Source of the DNA: Intestinibacter bartlettii
GTDB taxonomy: Bacteria; Bacillota; Clostridia; Peptostreptococcales; Peptostreptococcaceae
Length of the DNA: 64,000 nt
Direction: 5' to 3' (one strand)
NCBI RefSeq assembly: GCF_000154445.1
Contig: NZ_DS499566.1
In this document: piece after piece, positions 27,186 through 36,199 of the stretch
Layout of the letters: every line of letters starts with the position of its first letter
Numbering within the stretch: position 1 is the first letter of the stretch
The notes under the pieces: generated by a model
The model's database searches: none
The model's input: only the letters and a program-made list of their open reading frames with translations
What the model was told of the DNA's origin: nothing
Position numbers and translations under genes: made by a program

Positions 27186-29535
27186 TTAATTTAAATATAT
27201 ATCTGAAAATTGTATATCTACAAATTCTTTACTAATATGTATGTCCTTCTTATATTTAACATCTAAGAAAGAATTTTTAGTATTTTTTATTAAAATTTTA
27301 AACTGGCTACCTTTATTCTCTTCACTCTCTACGTTTAAATACAAACCTTGTATATCTGCTAATTTTTTAGCAATACAAAGTCCCATACCCATACCTTCTG
27401 CCAATCTAGTTAGACTTTTATCTATTTGATTAAAGCTTCCAAATATAAAATCTACTTTATCTTTTGGAATTCCTATCCCATTATCTTTTATATTAATCAC
27501 TATAAAATCTAATTTTTTTTCTACTGATACTTTTATGGTTCCATTTTTTTTACTAAATTTTATTGCATTGGATAATAAATTCAATATTATTTTTTGCAGT
27601 TTTACACTATCTAAATATACTAGTATCTCATCATCGCTAAACTCTAAATTAATACTTAAATTTTTTCTATCTATATAATATTTAGATAGATTTACAATTT
27701 GTTTTAATAGTTGTACTAAATCAAATACTGTATAATCTAAATCATATGAATAGTTTTCTATATCCATAATATTATTGATATTATCTAGTACTTTTTTTAG
27801 TCTGTATAAATTTTGTCTTACTAAACATATATGGCTATCTATTATAGATGAATTTGTTTGGCTATCCATAAATTTATTTTCACGTATCATTTCATTAACT
27901 GGTTCTTGTATTTTATCGACTACATCCTTATAAAACTGTGTCTTAAATGCTTCATTTTGTTGAATTTTTTCTAGACTAGATCTTTGATTATTTGCTTTAT
28001 TATTTTCTCTTATCATTTTAAAAATAACAATATATATATTTTGTTCTGCAATATTACTTACAACAATAGATGATGATTCTTTTTCATTTAAATTTATAAT
28101 GTTAACAGTATCAAAATCTTCAGATTCAATGCAATCATTTACCATATTGTTGAATTTCTCTGTTTTTATCTTTTTAAAAACTTCTATTATATATTTATTT
28201 TTATAAATATGCTTATTGCTCTTTTTGTCTATTATAACTATTCCATCAGGCAAACTTTCTAATAAGACTCTGTATATTTTTTCACTTTCAACTATATCAT
28301 CAAGTAGATTTTGATTTTCTGTTATATCAGAAAACATTATCATTTTTATATTTTTTACCTTGTCTATTGTTAATTTATTTTCTATAACTTTTAGTTTTTT
28401 ATTTTGAATTGTCTTTGTAACCCATATTTTAGATTCTTCATTAAAGTGAGCTGTTATAATATTTTTTACAAATTCGTTTTTATATGAGCTTTTAATATAA
28501 TTTGCTAAATCTTCAATTTTAAAAATATCTTTATTTTTATCATTTATATTTAAAAATTCTTTTATCTTTTTATTCATATAATATATATCGTTTTTATCTG
28601 CAATAACTATTCCATCATCTAACGCTTCTACTAATTTTTTATAATTCTCTTTATTATGCTTTATCTCTAATTTCTTATTATGTATATTAGTAACATTATT
28701 AAAAATAAACATCTTTCTATTTTTATGCTTATATTTAAAGTTAACTACTAATAATTCATAGATATTATCTCTAAAGGAAGTTATATTTAATTTTAATAAA
28801 ATTTATTATTTTGCTTTTATTTTTTCAATAATATAATTACTATTGAAAAAATAATTTTTAAAAAAATATTCTAAATCAGTTAATTTTAAATTTTTGTTAC
28901 AAAATATTGTATCCAATTTATTGTTAGTATATATTATTTTTTCTCCATCTAATAAAAATATTGGTCTATTCATTGTCGAAAATGATACATCTAATATATT
29001 ATATAGATAATGTTCTTTTTTATTTACACTTTCTTCTTTGTTCAACTCAATAGCTATATCATTATTCAGGTCATTGATATAATTTTTTACATTATTATTT
29101 TTACCTTCTATATATACTAATTTTTTGCTGATTTTATATAGCATCTTATATACAATATTGTAAAATACACTGAAATTAACTACTAAGTTTATACAAAAAG
29201 CAAGTAAAATACTCTCATTTATTACTAATAAGCCTAATATATTAATTGATATTAGTTCTATTTTCTTTAACCTATTCGCTCTAATACTATTTAAATTTAA
29301 GATGACCCAAAGTATTTTCACTATAAAAATTACAGCTATGTTTATACTGTAACTATTAAAAAAATTCTGTTTAAAACTAAGAAATAATATTAACTCTATA
29401 CTATAAATAATTAAAAAAGGATATATAGCGGGATCGCCTTTCTAAAGAGTATATAAAAATTATCATAAACATTATAGTTGTAGTAAATATAAAATTAATA
29501 TTATTTAACAAAAAAACTTGATTTAAAGTATTCAT
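27186..29535 (-). CDS. Membrane PAS sensor kinase (A): ATPase intact, phospho-His replaced by Asp; frame disrupted
   Basis: Starts at the ATG at 29533-29535 behind GGAGG. The membrane region shifts frame near 29440-29446. Two in-frame TAA codons follow near 28803-28808; a one-base gain and a one-base loss in flanking A runs would bypass them. Reconstructed length about 782 residues: membrane helices, three PAS domains, a dimerisation helix, then a good HATPase (NLLSNAIKFS, DNGIGIP, GMGMGL). In the H-box the residue aligned with His is Asp (YKDVVDKIQEPVN, codon 27915-27917). The ORF from 28712 is uninterrupted through this part. Either a decayed gene, or an ATPase subunit that acts on kinase B. 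Confidence 0.68.
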
Positions 29536-29726
29536 AATGTATCCTCCACATATTATTTTATTAACATACATAATTTCAATTATATTTACTTAAAACATGG
29601 TTATAAAACATTTTATTCAGTTTTATACCAAAAAGCGGTATCACTTTATTTGTTTATTTTATGTTAGCATATAATTTATAAATAATTTGTCATTTTATGA
29701 ATTCCAGCCAAAAATAATATACGAAC

Positions 29727-29764
29727 AAAAAACCTTGCTAATTTTATAAAAAGCTAAGGTTTTT
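29727..29764 (-). terminator. Terminator of sigK
   Basis: AAACCTTGCT pairs with AGCTAAGGTTT (one bulge), followed on the minus strand by a T run; 7 nt after the sigK stop. A short ATACC-N7-GGTAT repeat lies nearby at 29625-29641. Confidence 0.7.
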
Positions 29765-29770
29765 CATATT

Positions 29771-30475
29771 CTAGTTATTTTTATATGTTTTATCAGTCTT
29801 ATCTTTATCGTTTTTATTTTTCTTATTTATATTGTTTTTATCTATATTTAATTCCCTCTTTAGTTTTTTGAGTGCTTTCTTTTCAATTCTAGATACATAA
29901 GATCTAGATATATCTAATTGTTGAGCTATCTCTCTTTGTGTCTTGTAACCACTTGGTGTCAACCCATATCTTAATTTGATTATTTCCTTTTCTCTTTCTG
30001 TTAATACTTTTTCTATTTTTTCATACAATTTACTTATTTTCATTTTCAGCTCAACTTTATCTACAATATAATCTTCATCTGTTCCTAGTATATCTATCAA
30101 ACTAATTGCATTGCCTTCTTTGTCTACTCCTATTGGATCTTGTAATGACACTTGCATTTTATTTTTTTTATTACTTCTTATATTCATTAAAATCTCATTT
30201 TCTATACATTTTGAAGCATAAGTCGCAAGTCTTATTCCTTTGTCTACATTAAATGTGTCTATTGCTTTTATAAGACCTATAGTTCCTATTGAGATTAAGT
30301 CATCTAACTCTTCTCCAGAATTATTATATTTTTTTGAAATATGAGCTACTAATCTCATATTTCTCTGAACTAAAACTTCTTTAGCTTCTTTATTATTTTC
30401 ATTTTTTAATAAATTTAGATAATAAACTTCTTCTTCAGGGGTTAATGGTTTTTCAAATGATTTAATAGCAGTCAT
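29771..30475 (-). CDS. sigK: RNA polymerase sigma factor SigK
   Basis: Late mother-cell sporulation sigma factor. 234 residues with region 2 (RNMRLVAHISKKY, DDLISIGTIGLIKAIDTF), region 3 and region 4 (TQREIAQQLDISRSYVSRIE). It begins MTAIKSFEKPLTPEEE with no hydrophobic pro-sequence, unlike the B. subtilis precursor and like C. difficile SigK. The gene is continuous: no skin-type prophage interrupts it. The C terminus is a Lys/Asn-rich tail. The start is an ATG behind AAGGGGGTGG. A PBP gene precedes it and the sensor-kinase pair follows. Confidence 0.93.
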   Translation of the reverse strand: MTAIKSFEKPLTPEEEVYYLNLLKNENNKEAKEVLVQRNMRLVAHISKKYNNSGEELDDLISIGTIGLIKAIDTFNVDKGIRLATYASKCIENEILMNIRSNKKNKMQVSLQDPIGVDKEGNAISLIDILGTDEDYIVDKVELKMKISKLYEKIEKVLTEREKEIIKLRYGLTPSGYKTQREIAQQLDISRSYVSRIEKKALKKLKRELNIDKNNINKKNKNDKDKTDKTYKNN

Positions 30476-30488
30476 AATCTGCCACCCC

Positions 30489-30534
30489 CTTATTTAGCTG
30501 TCACTCTAAATTATATGATTCTAAGCTAAATAAG
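30489..30534 (-). promoter_or_regulatory. sigK control region: SigE-like -10 inside an inverted repeat
   Basis: CATATAAT (30510-30517, minus strand) resembles the SigE -10 element. It is flanked by an 11-bp inverted repeat, CTTATTTAGCT (30489-30499) and AGCTAAATAAG (30524-30534), the nearer arm abutting the ribosome binding site. No clear -35 was recognised. Confidence 0.4.
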
Positions 30535-30617
30535 TTTCCCTTTATAATTTAAAATTTTTATTTTATAAAGTAAAATTTTTATAATATTAAATACTATATT
30601 AAGTTGTTATAAAATTA

Positions 30618-32279
30618 TCATGGTTTTATGTTCTCACATATTTCTTTAAACATAGGGATTGCTGATTTACTATTTTCTTCAGTACCTTCAATTAATACAG
30701 TAATAGCGTATTTGGGATTTTCAACAGGATAAAATCCAGTTATCCAACCATGTGTAACTTCTTTATTATTGACACTACTTTGAGCTGTTCCTGTCTTAAC
30801 TCCACATCCCCCATCTATGTCATTTAATAATTTTGCTGTACCTGTTTTAGCTACTCCTATCATAAATTGTTTAATTTGTGTAGATGTATAAGGTGATATT
30901 AATTCTTCTTCTTTAGATGTAGTTAATTCTTTTATTTGTTTCATATCACTATTTATTATACTGTCATATATATAAAGAGGTTTATAAAGACCATTATTTG
31001 CTATAATTTGTGTCATTTGATTTATCTGTATTGGGGTAATACCTAGTGAGCCTTGCCCTATAGATAAATTACTTAACGATATTTCATTTGGTATATTTGA
31101 GTTTACCTCTTCATCTAAACCTAAATCTACCTTTTGATCTAAATGCAATGTCTTTATTGCCTTATAGATTTCATCTTTTCCTACTTTTTTTGCTATATCA
31201 TAAAAAGCTGTATTGCATGAATTAGCAAATACCTCACCTAAAGTTTGAATCCCATGTCCTGCTAAATTATTGCAATTTAACTTTTCTTTATCATTTATTT
31301 GCTCACTTCCTGTGCAATTATAATAATATGTACTGTTTGTAATTACTTTATTTTCTAATGCAGCAAATAATACAGCTATTTTAAATACAGAGCCAGGTGG
31401 ATAAGTTGCAGATATTACTCTGTTTTGAAGTTGACCATCATTTTTATTTAATGACTCTTTAATATTATTTTGTTTGAAATTAGGTCTAGATGTCATAGCA
31501 AGTATTTCTCCAGTTTGAATATTTGATATAACTACAGCTGAAGGATTTTCTTCTTTATCAACTATCTTTTCTAATTTTTTTTGAATATTTGAGTCTATAG
31601 TTAATTTTAAATTTTTATCATTGTTAGATACCTTAGATATACTTCCTTCAACTAATTTTAGGCCATTTTTTACGCCTAAATCACCAGCTTTAAAAACAGA
31701 TATATATTTTTCATTGGAATTTTTTAATTCACTATTCATACTTTTTTCTATTCCACTTACTCCATTTTTATCTGTTTGATTTATATATCCAATCGTATGT
31801 GATAATAAATTATTACTTGAATATCGATTAATTTTTTGTTCTACTATTACATTTATTTTATTTAATTTTTCTATATCTTTTTTTTCTAAATTAGATACTT
31901 CTATTTCTATTAGTTCAGAATTTATTTGTTTTTGAACTGCTTTAAATATATCATTTTCATCTAAATGTGACGCTTCTTTTATTAGATTTATGTTTTTATA
32001 GTTTCCAGTTATAGTACTTTTAGGAATGCATATAACTTGCGTTTTTTGGGTATCAGTCAAAGGCTTATTATTTCTATCATAAATAATACCTCTTCCAGAA
32101 TTTAAATTTAATTTTTGTATACTCTGATTTTCTATTTTACTTGTATATGCCTCGTATTTGCAAATACTTAAATATGACAACCTTATAATCAATGCTAGTA
32201 TTAATATAAAAAAAATAAAAAAACTCTTTTTAATTCTTTTTAATATATTTTGCCCAGCATTATTTAATTTGTTAGACAT
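30618..32279 (-). CDS. Class B penicillin-binding protein (transpeptidase)
   Basis: 553 residues. One N-terminal membrane helix (about 20-38), a PBP dimerisation domain starting at GRGIIYDRN, and a transpeptidase domain with all three motifs: PPGSVFK (nucleophile Ser), SCN and KTGTAQ. The layout is PBP2/SpoVD-like but without PASTA domains. Its place next to sigK matches a PBP gene of C. difficile at the same locus. A sporulation role (cortex or engulfment peptidoglycan) is likely from location, though vegetative division cannot be excluded. The ribosome binding site AAGGGGTGA lies in the arm of an inverted repeat. Confidence 0.88.
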   Translation of the reverse strand: MSNKLNNAGQNILKRIKKSFFIFFILILALIIRLSYLSICKYEAYTSKIENQSIQKLNLNSGRGIIYDRNNKPLTDTQKTQVICIPKSTITGNYKNINLIKEASHLDENDIFKAVQKQINSELIEIEVSNLEKKDIEKLNKINVIVEQKINRYSSNNLLSHTIGYINQTDKNGVSGIEKSMNSELKNSNEKYISVFKAGDLGVKNGLKLVEGSISKVSNNDKNLKLTIDSNIQKKLEKIVDKEENPSAVVISNIQTGEILAMTSRPNFKQNNIKESLNKNDGQLQNRVISATYPPGSVFKIAVLFAALENKVITNSTYYYNCTGSEQINDKEKLNCNNLAGHGIQTLGEVFANSCNTAFYDIAKKVGKDEIYKAIKTLHLDQKVDLGLDEEVNSNIPNEISLSNLSIGQGSLGITPIQINQMTQIIANNGLYKPLYIYDSIINSDMKQIKELTTSKEEELISPYTSTQIKQFMIGVAKTGTAKLLNDIDGGCGVKTGTAQSSVNNKEVTHGWITGFYPVENPKYAITVLIEGTEENSKSAIPMFKEICENIKP

Positions 32280-32285
32280 AAAATC

Positions 32286-32325
32286 ACCCCTTAACTACTA
32301 TCAGTTTTGACAATAATTAAGGGGT
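32286..32325 (-). promoter_or_regulatory. Inverted repeat sequestering the PBP ribosome binding site
   Basis: ACCCCTTAA (32317-32325) and TTAAGGGGT (32286-32294) on the minus strand, 22-nt loop. The 3' arm is the Shine-Dalgarno sequence 6 nt before the PBP ATG. It could hide the site in read-through transcripts from trhP. Confidence 0.5.
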
Positions 32326-32388
32326 CTATACTTTAAAACCTATATTTTAATATTTTGTAAGATATTGTTATGATTATTTTATAATATG

Positions 32389-33321
32389 CTAATCATAATC
32401 AACTGTTTCATCTAAATAGAATCCAGTTGTATGTTTTCTAGTAGTAGCATTTTTTAATGTTTCTAACATATCTTCACTACAATTATATTCGAAGTTATTA
32501 TTATAGAAATCATCTATAGCCTTTCTATAAATTGGAACAACTGTATTTATATAATTTTCATCTTGAAGTCTAGCTTCTATAGTTAAAGTACTTACTCCAG
32601 CTCTTATAAATTTATCTACATATTCTATCATACATAAATCTCTACTTGCGAAGAATATAGTTCCTGCTTCATCTTCATAAACAGGGCAATATTGACCTTG
32701 TCTTTTTTCTTCTGTTAAATTATATCTCTTTTTAGAAGAATAATCGTCTTTTCCTTTACTTTCTAAATAACTTGTTATAAGTTTTCTACCTGAATAAGAC
32801 ATTACTATTGGACCATGTACATATGCTTCTAATTCTAAAGATTCTGGAGTTTTTAATCTCATCATTTCAATTTCTTTTATTGATAATTCTCTAGATATTA
32901 CAACTCTGTCTGCACCTTGATTGTGCCAGAAATTAGCTGTTTCATAATTATAAACATTAGATACATTTCCTAAGTGTATTTTCATCTCAGGTAAAAGTTG
33001 TTTTACTGTTATTAAAGTTCCTGGTTCTGATACTATAACAGCATCTACTTTCATTTCATTTAAGTCGTTTAAGAACTCTTTAAATTTATCAAAATCTTTA
33101 TTATGAGGAAGTAAGTTTATAGTAACATATATTTTTTTATTATTTTCATGAGCAAACTTAATACCTTCTATTAAATCTTCTCTTGAAAATTCTTGTGATA
33201 AAGTATCTCTTCCGAAAGATTCTCCACCTACATATACACTATCCGCTCCACTATTTAATGCAGCTTTTAAACATGCTAAACTTCCTGCATAACAAATTAG
33301 CTCTATCTTATGCATTTTCAC
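32389..33321 (-). CDS. trhP: U32 peptidase-family tRNA hydroxylation protein (TrhP/YrrN type)
   Basis: 310 residues of the U32 'peptidase' family, beginning IELICYAGSLACLKAALNSG (barrel start). Cysteines in QYCPVYE and DLCMIEY could serve an Fe-S site. Established work on YrrN/YrrO and E. coli TrhP shows that these make 5-hydroxyuridine at tRNA position 34, using prephenate. The short form (about 310 rather than 410 residues) and the order mltG - methyltransferase - this gene equal B. subtilis yrrL-yrrM-yrrN. It overlaps the methyltransferase by 14 nt. The second protein of the B. subtilis pair (YrrO) is not adjacent. Confidence 0.85.
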   Translation of the reverse strand: MKMHKIELICYAGSLACLKAALNSGADSVYVGGESFGRDTLSQEFSREDLIEGIKFAHENNKKIYVTINLLPHNKDFDKFKEFLNDLNEMKVDAVIVSEPGTLITVKQLLPEMKIHLGNVSNVYNYETANFWHNQGADRVVISRELSIKEIEMMRLKTPESLELEAYVHGPIVMSYSGRKLITSYLESKGKDDYSSKKRYNLTEEKRQGQYCPVYEDEAGTIFFASRDLCMIEYVDKFIRAGVSTLTIEARLQDENYINTVVPIYRKAIDDFYNNNFEYNCSEDMLETLKNATTRKHTTGFYLDETVDYD

Positions 33322-33988
33322 TCTCTCCTCTTTTACTGTCTTTATAACTTATTGCAACTCCGTCTCCCATAGGTAAAAGTGATGTTGTTAAATAATCACA
33401 ATTACATATATAATCTAGGTAATTTCTCATACGCTTTACTATAGTTTTCTTTCTTCTAACTACTAAATCGTCACTAGCTATCATACCTTTATATAATATG
33501 TTATCAGATATTAATACTCCTCCTACTTTTAGTTTATCTATAACTAAATCATAGAATAATTTATATTGTCCTTTTGCAGCATCTAGGAAAATCATATCAA
33601 ATTCTCCTTCTACATTTTTAAGTTGCTCTACTGCATCACCTTCAAGTATTCTTATATTATTTTCAAATCCTGCTCTTTTTATGTTTTCTTTTGCCCTTTC
33701 AATCATAACAGGGTTTCTTTCACAAGTTGTAATATCAACATTGTCTTCACAGGTTGTTGCAAATAATATAGAGGAATATCCTATTGCACATCCTACTTCT
33801 AAAATTCTTTGTGGTTTTTGCATTTTTAAAAGAACTTTTAATAAGTCAGATACTTCTTTGTGAACTATAGGAACACTATTTTCTTCTGCAAATACTTCTA
33901 GTTCTTTTAAAAGACCGTCTGCATCTTTTAAAGTATGTCTTATATAATCTTCAACAACATCATTAACTATATTACTCAATTTTTTCAC
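33308..33988 (-). CDS. trmR: tRNA 5-hydroxyuridine O-methyltransferase (TrmR/YrrM)
   Basis: 226 residues. SAM-dependent class I fold: EVGCAIGYSS (motif I), TCERNPVM, IRILEGDAVEQL, DMIFLDAAKGQY and GGVLISDNILYKG. The pattern is that of the catechol O-methyltransferase-like family that contains B. subtilis TrmR, which converts 5-hydroxyuridine 34 of tRNA to 5-methoxyuridine. Overlap with trhP, which makes that substrate, supports the assignment. Confidence 0.88.
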   Translation of the reverse strand: MKKLSNIVNDVVEDYIRHTLKDADGLLKELEVFAEENSVPIVHKEVSDLLKVLLKMQKPQRILEVGCAIGYSSILFATTCEDNVDITTCERNPVMIERAKENIKRAGFENNIRILEGDAVEQLKNVEGEFDMIFLDAAKGQYKLFYDLVIDKLKVGGVLISDNILYKGMIASDDLVVRRKKTIVKRMRNYLDYICNCDYLTTSLLPMGDGVAISYKDSKRGESENA

Positions 33989-34056
33989 TCCTTAGTTTCT
34001 ATTAAACACTAATATGGATTATACCCAAATTAAGATATAATCCATACAAAATTTTA

Positions 34057-35127
34057 TTATTTATCTTTTTTTGATTTTTCTTCTAATTCTTTGTTTCTCT
34101 TATCTCTATCTTTTCTGTATTGCTCAACATTTTTCTTATGTTCTTCATATGTCTTACTATATACGTTTCCACCGTCTATACTTGCTACAAAATATAAATA
34201 GTCAGTATCAGATGGTTCTAATACAGCTTTTATTGACTTTATACTTGGATTTGCAATAGGTGTTGGTGGCAATCCTTTTTGTATATAAGTATTATATGGT
34301 GAGTCAATTTTTAGATCATTATATGTCATGCTTTTTTTTCTTTCTTCAAAAATATACTGAAGAGTAGCATCTGATTGAAGAGGCATATCTTTATCTAGTC
34401 TATTGTAAAATACACTAGCGATAATCGGTCTATCTTCATCTATTACAGCTTCTTTTTCTACTATTGATGCTAAATTTACGACTTCTTGAAGAGTCATATT
34501 TCTTTCTTTTTGTTTTTTCTGTAATTCTTCAGTGTAATTTCGTTTAAATAATTTAAGCATTTCTTTTATTATATCTTTAGGTTTAGCATCTTCTTCAAAA
34601 TAATACGTACTTGGATATAAAAAACCTTCTAAAGTTTTTATATCTTTTTGGTTTAAAAATTCAAAATCATCATAAAAATCGCTAGGACTTGATATTAATT
34701 TTTGATAATCAGACTTTTCACCTAGCTCATTTTTAACTAATAACGATATTATCTCATTTGATGTAGAACCTTCAGGTATAGTAATTTTTATACCATCTTG
34801 ATACATTTCTCCTGAAGCCAATTTATTTATAATATCAGAATTAGAAAGACTTTGATTTAATAAATATTTTCCAGATTTAAGGTTAGAATAATTATTTCTT
34901 AATTTAAAATTTATCTCAAATATAAATTTATTTTTTATTAAGTTATTTTCTTTAAGAATATCTGCTATATTGCTTATAGTAGATCCCATCGGAATATCAA
35001 CTACTATATCTTGCCCGTTATTTTTATCATAAGGTCCAGTTTCATATATTACAAAGAAAACTCCTATTAAGATTAATGAAATAACGGAAGATGCCAATAT
35101 GATCCCCTTTTTTTTATTTAATTTCAT
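34057..35127 (-). CDS. mltG: Endolytic transglycosylase MltG (YceG-like)
   Basis: Membrane enzyme that cleaves nascent glycan strands. About 356 residues from the ATG at 35125-35127, which has GAGGAG 7 nt upstream; an ATG 18 codons earlier lacks one. One N-terminal membrane helix (IILASSVISLILIGVFF), a LysM-like subdomain, and the YceG core with catalytic Glu in LASIVEKEA, DRPIIASVFYNRL and GLPPTPIANP. A charged Lys/Glu-rich tail ends the protein. First gene of the mltG-trmR-trhP group. Confidence 0.93.
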   Translation of the reverse strand: MKLNKKKGIILASSVISLILIGVFFVIYETGPYDKNNGQDIVVDIPMGSTISNIADILKENNLIKNKFIFEINFKLRNNYSNLKSGKYLLNQSLSNSDIINKLASGEMYQDGIKITIPEGSTSNEIISLLVKNELGEKSDYQKLISSPSDFYDDFEFLNQKDIKTLEGFLYPSTYYFEEDAKPKDIIKEMLKLFKRNYTEELQKKQKERNMTLQEVVNLASIVEKEAVIDEDRPIIASVFYNRLDKDMPLQSDATLQYIFEERKKSMTYNDLKIDSPYNTYIQKGLPPTPIANPSIKSIKAVLEPSDTDYLYFVASIDGGNVYSKTYEEHKKNVEQYRKDRDKRNKELEEKSKKDK

Positions 35128-35270
35128 ATTTTTTCTCCTCGATATATTTGTATCTTCTTTATTATAAAACTTAGCCAACAATATTTCAACAATAAAATAC
35201 TTATTACAAATTAGTTAGACAAATATTTTCTATAGTATATCCAATTTTATTATATTTAAAACAAAAAAAC

Positions 35271-35307
35271 AAATTAAAACCTCTATAATTTATAGAGGTT
35301 TTAATTT
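35271..35307 (-). terminator. Terminator of the XerD-like gene
   Basis: Perfect stem AAATTAAAACCTCTATA/TATAGAGGTTTTAATTT (35271-35287 and 35291-35307). It overlaps the last codons of the gene, and runs of A and T flank it. Confidence 0.75.
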
Positions 35308-36188
35308 ATTTCATGTTCTCGTGGGTGTTTTTCTTTTATTTCTTTTCTTAAATTTTTATCTATATGTTTTAAATATAATTGTAAACTTGATAAATTTGAG
35401 TTTCCTAATATTTTATTTACAACAGCTACGTTAGCTCCTCCATTTAATAAATGTATTGCAAAAGAATTTCTAAGAACTGTTGGATTTATATTTTTATTTA
35501 TATCCGCCTCTTTAGCGTATTTCTTTATTAGTTTCCAAAGACCTTGTCTTGTAAATCTTTGACCTTGTGCATTTACAAATAATGCCTTTTCTTCTGGATA
35601 TGTCAATTCATTTCTAGACTCATTTATATATTTTAATAAATAAAACTCTGTTGTTTCACAAAGCGGTATAACTCTTTGATTTTTTCCGCTACCACAGTAT
35701 ATATAATCTATTTCTAAATCTACATCTTCTAAATTCATATCTATTAGCTCTGTTACTTTAATACCTGTCCCATATAAAATTTCAAATATTGCCTTATCTC
35801 TTATTCTTTTAGGTGTCGATAGATCTTCAAATTTAAGTAGTTTATCTACTTCGTCTTCTGTTAGTATTTCTACATCTACTCTTTTTACTTTTGGCTTTTT
35901 TATGTTTTTTGATGGGTCTGTATCTAAAATCTTATTAAAGAACAAATAATCATGGTATGATTTAATAGAAGATATCATTCTAGAAATTGATGCTACTGAT
36001 ATATCTTCCTTTTCAAGTTCAATCAAATAGCTTATTATATCATTTTCAACTACATCTGAAAGATTTATATTTCTTTCATTTAAGTACTCTACATATTTTT
36101 TTAAATCTCTATTATATGAGGCTACTGTATTTTTTGATAACTTTTTATTTTTTTCTATATAATTCAAATATTCTTCTAAAACCTTCAT
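35301..36188 (-). CDS. XerC/XerD-like tyrosine recombinase with degenerate active site
   Basis: 295 residues, the normal length, with the SAM-like N-terminal core-binding domain and the C-terminal catalytic fold of XerD. Compared with the E. coli XerD active site (Arg148, Lys172, His244, Arg247, His270, Tyr279), the matching residues here are Lys (YGTGIKVTEL), Ser (CGSGKNQR), Thr (NPTVLRNSF), Arg (same segment), Asn (LGNSNLSS) and Tyr (LQLYLKH). Four of six are changed, so strand cleavage is unlikely. The gene lies between mltG and spoIIM, as a recombinase gene does in relatives. It probably has a DNA-binding or structural role, with a canonical Xer elsewhere. Confidence 0.85.
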   Translation of the reverse strand: MKVLEEYLNYIEKNKKLSKNTVASYNRDLKKYVEYLNERNINLSDVVENDIISYLIELEKEDISVASISRMISSIKSYHDYLFFNKILDTDPSKNIKKPKVKRVDVEILTEDEVDKLLKFEDLSTPKRIRDKAIFEILYGTGIKVTELIDMNLEDVDLEIDYIYCGSGKNQRVIPLCETTEFYLLKYINESRNELTYPEEKALFVNAQGQRFTRQGLWKLIKKYAKEADINKNINPTVLRNSFAIHLLNGGANVAVVNKILGNSNLSSLQLYLKHIDKNLRKEIKEKHPREHEIN

Positions 36189-36199
36189 TTTTAACTCCT

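Noticed and set aside
29625..29641. ATACC-N7-GGTAT as an operator of kinase A
   Set aside because: Five-base arms are too short to stand out in this sequence and nothing similar was found at related genes.
29771..30475. Prophage (skin) insertion in sigK
   Set aside because: Regions 2 to 4 are contiguous in one frame and no recombinase gene lies nearby.
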